Below, one piece after another: positions 62,501-64,000 of a DNA stretch of 64,000 bases (position 1 is its first letter; every line of letters starts with the position of its first letter). The stretch comes from a bacterium (GTDB taxonomy: Bacteria > Vulcanimicrobiota > Vulcanimicrobiia > Vulcanimicrobiales > SCRA01). The notes under the pieces were generated by a model. It made no database searches and was not told where the DNA came from. It saw nothing but the letters and a program-made list of their open reading frames with translations. The stretch spans positions 1 to 64,000 of the forward strand of contig SCRI01000044.1 in the NCBI GenBank assembly GCA_004298675.1. Reading direction: 5' to 3'. The position numbers and the translations under genes were made by a program.

Positions 62501-62680
62501 GCGCCGGACGTGCTGGAGGCAGGGCTGAGACGCATCGCCGATCTCTGCAGCGATCTCTACGACGGACGCGCCGGCTACGCACCGCAGCCGGGCAATGCCT
62601 GCGGCTACTGCCCCTTCCGCGCCGCCTGCGCACGCGCCGCCGCGGAGGCGAGTCCGGACGGTGGTTCCGATGGCTACTGA
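59501..62680 (+). CDS. UvrD-type helicase fused to PD-(D/E)XK nuclease (AdnA/AddB-like)
   Basis: A 1059-residue protein. The UvrD/Rep motor shows Walker A GPGTGKT (39-45), STFHAFAL, VDELQDTDPAQLDLL, GDPNQSIYRFRDA, VLEENHRCP, HVLSMHAAKGLEFPVVFIAGA and LFYVACTRAAERLVLSG. The C-terminal nuclease domain has GRIDRVD and VVRDYKTG, with four Cys (CYLRC early and CGYCPFRAAC late) that should bind a 4Fe-4S cluster as in AddB/AdnA. It resects DNA ends for recombination. The start may be GTG 59501, or GTG 59531 after a TATGCT box. Confidence 0.9.
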   Translation: MASTRAMLAAVNATSNVELNPRQREAIAFRGGHLLLLAGPGTGKTETLARRAAALIDEARNAANEQPGILMLTFARKAARALRERVALYSRSGGRLPACSTFHAFALETLDRSRPQPLGAAGMLTPAKERLLIERVCRQAVAQQTVSTAYYTAQALTSAKFAADVSAFIARCKQGRVDAAGVLSAALAADDDDTRLALLELAGLFKAYEDEQRRLNLRDFRDLVNAAATALRAAPRRYAHVFVDELQDTDPAQLDLLGQLAEAGACITAVGDPNQSIYRFRDAAPAAIEDFRTRFDARTIVLEENHRCPPEILACANRLAQAAHDGEGGALAPESLTRSVTRQRGSVRWLRSLDPADEAATIAREIRRLAGGASPAADGHPLRYADFAVLLRETRGRAERIAFALRAHGIPVDCADAAETLGDPAVDFVLTYLRALGQPGDGELLARLLSSPVVNVRMRALRFARRALGAAFTDTAALSESAELDERERAGVREFSAAFGEHRARWRSLGARRLVRSIARAHHVAAAITAQHGQTAQTVSAHRLSALIELAGDVDAVCGDVPGAASQLAERASELFGLLAEAEGAPAGDGVHVLSMHAAKGLEFPVVFIAGAVRGTLPARGRPDPLLDEAAQGALFHAVGLPRPPDAVEQRAEELRLFYVACTRAAERLVLSGYAQEDGSELAPSPYLARIGVGEPDEAARATVLDEVERVLAVRRLRLSGEALNATVRGAAAQRVATIPQAFQPQPPATPALAPGVLSPSAIECYLRCPREFFFRYVVRSEGEVRASPSTLLGNVMHSALAAFHERYPSSAEAMAAGEAAYAAVLDGEVAQALERERRRTRSAALAEQHALLVALEARARSYARRYLNWMREQPPFVVCERELTVNFTITASDGRRHAMAGRIDRVDQTEAGLVVRDYKTGREHPFAPRFRRLVEEAELPPGGTLDGVLQLPLYAAALTQRDPHAKIAALDLLFLRGRAGENASFSRQAALAGGTRDGIAPDVLEAGLRRIADLCSDLYDGRAGYAPQPGNACGYCPFRAACARAAAEASPDGGSDGY

Positions 62681-64000
62681 GTTCGTACCGCGCGAGCAGC
62701 AGCGGCGCATCATCGAGCATGACGTTCAGGTGCCGCTGGTGGTCGTGGCGGGCGCCGGCAGCGGTAAGACCGCGACGCTCGTCGCGCGCATCGGTTGGCT
62801 CGTACACCACGAGAGCGTGGAACCGCGCAATATTCTCGCGGTCACCTTCTCGCGTAGCGCCGCGGCGGAGCTCTCGGCGCGGCTAGCCGTGCACCTGGGC
62901 AGCCGCGGCGAGGAGGTCGCGGTCTCGACGTTTCACGCCTTCTGCCGCGAGATGCTCGTGCTCCACGCCTATCGCGCGGAGGTGGACCCCGATCTGCGCG
63001 TGCTCGAAGAGAGCGAGGCGCTCACGCGCTTCCATGAGGTCCACCGTGAGCTGCTCGACGGCAAGCTCGGCGCGCTTGCCATCCCCAGCGCGCTCGATCT
63101 CGTCGCCCCCGGGAAAGCCTTGGCGCTGCTCTACCGGCTGGTTACCACGGCCACCGAGGAGGGCCTGAGCGCGCCTGGGTTACGCGCCGCGGTAGAGCGC
63201 GCGCAGAGCCGCCTGTGGGACGGCGCGGGCGAGCCGCCCGCGCTCTCCATCACGGGCGCGCTAAAGACCGGGTTCTACAAGAAGGGCCCGAACGCGGGCG
63301 AACCCAAGGCCGAGGAGGCGCTCGCGCGTCGCCATACCGCGCCCGCTGCCGGCGCACTGCGCGAACAGTTGCGCGAGGAAGCAGCACTGGCGGATCTGGT
63401 CGCCGCGCTGATGGAGCGCTTCGACGAGCTGCTGGCGCAGCGCGGCGAGGCGACGTATGCGCACCTGATCGCGCACCTCGACCGCCTGCTCGACGACCGC
63501 GAGCGGTGCGCGGCGATCCGCGCGCGCTTCGACCACTGCGTGGTGGACGAGTATCAGGACACCAATGCGGCGCAGCAGCGGCTCCTCGAGCGCATCTTCG
63601 GCACGCAGCTGCGCGGCGTGATGCTGGTGGGGGATCCGCGCCAGTCGATCTACGGGTTCCGCAACGCGCGCCCCGAGGAGATCGAACGCCTCGCGGCATG
63701 CCATGTGCGCGCCGGCATCGACGAGAACTTCCGCTCGCTGCAGCCGATTCTCGACGCCGCCCACGCCGCAATTTCGCCGCAGCGCCCAGGCGAGCCGCCG
63801 CTGCGCGCGCTGCGCGACGAGACCTGCGGCGGCGAGGAGGTCAGCGTCATCCTGGCACGCGGGCCGTGGCAGGAGCGCGGCGCCGCCCGCGAGCGCGAGG
63901 CGGAGGCGATCGCGCTGGAAGCCGAGCGGCTGATCTGCGAGCAAGGCCTCTCGCGCGCGCAGATCGCGATCCTCTTGCGCAGCAAGACGCACGCGCAGGT
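62670..64000 (+). CDS. Second UvrD-type helicase (AdnB-like), cut by window end
   Basis: The first 443 residues are seen before the window ends. Motor motifs: Walker A AGAGSGKTATLVARI (about 30-44), VSTFHAFCREML, VVDEYQDTNAAQQRLL (Walker B), GDPRQSIYGFRNARPEEIE and IDENFRSLQ. Its ATG overlaps the end of the previous gene by 11 bases, so the two are coupled. Such a tandem pair fits the heterodimeric AdnA-AdnB helicase-nuclease of mycobacteria; whether this one also has a C-terminal nuclease is beyond the window. Confidence 0.85.
   Translation, partial: MATEFVPREQQRRIIEHDVQVPLVVVAGAGSGKTATLVARIGWLVHHESVEPRNILAVTFSRSAAAELSARLAVHLGSRGEEVAVSTFHAFCREMLVLHAYRAEVDPDLRVLEESEALTRFHEVHRELLDGKLGALAIPSALDLVAPGKALALLYRLVTTATEEGLSAPGLRAAVERAQSRLWDGAGEPPALSITGALKTGFYKKGPNAGEPKAEEALARRHTAPAAGALREQLREEAALADLVAALMERFDELLAQRGEATYAHLIAHLDRLLDDRERCAAIRARFDHCVVDEYQDTNAAQQRLLERIFGTQLRGVMLVGDPRQSIYGFRNARPEEIERLAACHVRAGIDENFRSLQPILDAAHAAISPQRPGEPPLRALRDETCGGEEVSVILARGPWQERGAAREREAEAIALEAERLICEQGLSRAQIAILLRSKTHAQ

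Overview
The window is 64 kb of GC-rich, densely packed bacterial chromosome. Genes cover almost all of it and no gap exceeds 300 bases. I see no phage, integrase, insertion-sequence or CRISPR signal. Several genes have extended -10 boxes or start directly after a -10 box, and genes are often joined by ATGA, GTGA or TGATG overlaps. The gene set (form II cox cluster, EgtD, polyphosphate kinase, PPi/ATP-ambiguous phosphofructokinase, ThiC with TPP riboswitch, AdnAB-like helicase-nucleases) fits an aerobic, heterotrophic soil-type bacterium. A phylum such as Candidatus Eremiobacterota, or another poorly cultured high-GC lineage, is a guess only.

Layout. 1-7.3 kb: exported proteins of unknown role, an AhpD-like protein, tRNA-Ala(CGC), an NTF2-like protein, YceI, an MFS exporter, a YadS/TRIC-type membrane protein and an M20 amidohydrolase. 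7.4-17.7 kb: a minus-strand catabolic operon with an aldolase-family enzyme, an SDR, a complete Liv-type ABC importer, a crotonase, a CoA-transferase and a LacI-family regulator at its distal end. A promoter and a LacI-type operator sit at its head. 17.7-24.8 kb: lipocalin, GGDEF/EAL protein, VIT1-like transporter, Tag glycosylase, infA with a leaderless-type promoter, an alpha/beta hydrolase, phosphofructokinase, pterin dehydratase and a LysE-type exporter.

24.8-33 kb: thiC with its TPP riboswitch, a small metallothionein-like protein, ilvD, lhgO, a chemoreceptor and a 3-hydroxyisobutyrate-dehydrogenase-like enzyme. 33-40.4 kb: an EVE protein followed by an OpuC-type betaine ABC importer that runs tail-to-tail into egtD, which is coupled to ppk1; then a VTT-domain protein. 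40.4-49.4 kb: two small proteins, an MGDG-synthase-like glycosyltransferase, a DUF1059 protein with a clear promoter, a ComA-like/MmgE-PrpD pair, a beta-lactamase-fold protein, a DUF5069 protein, gcdH, a fumarylacetoacetase-family enzyme and a PEBP protein.

49.4-64 kb: a form II CO-dehydrogenase-type molybdenum hydroxylase (coxS-L-M on minus, divergent from the maturation genes coxD-E-F-G on plus). The plus-strand unit continues without a break into a ROK kinase, a GH5-like hydrolase, a small unknown protein and two tandem UvrD-type helicases, the first fused to a PD-(D/E)XK nuclease and the second cut by the window end.
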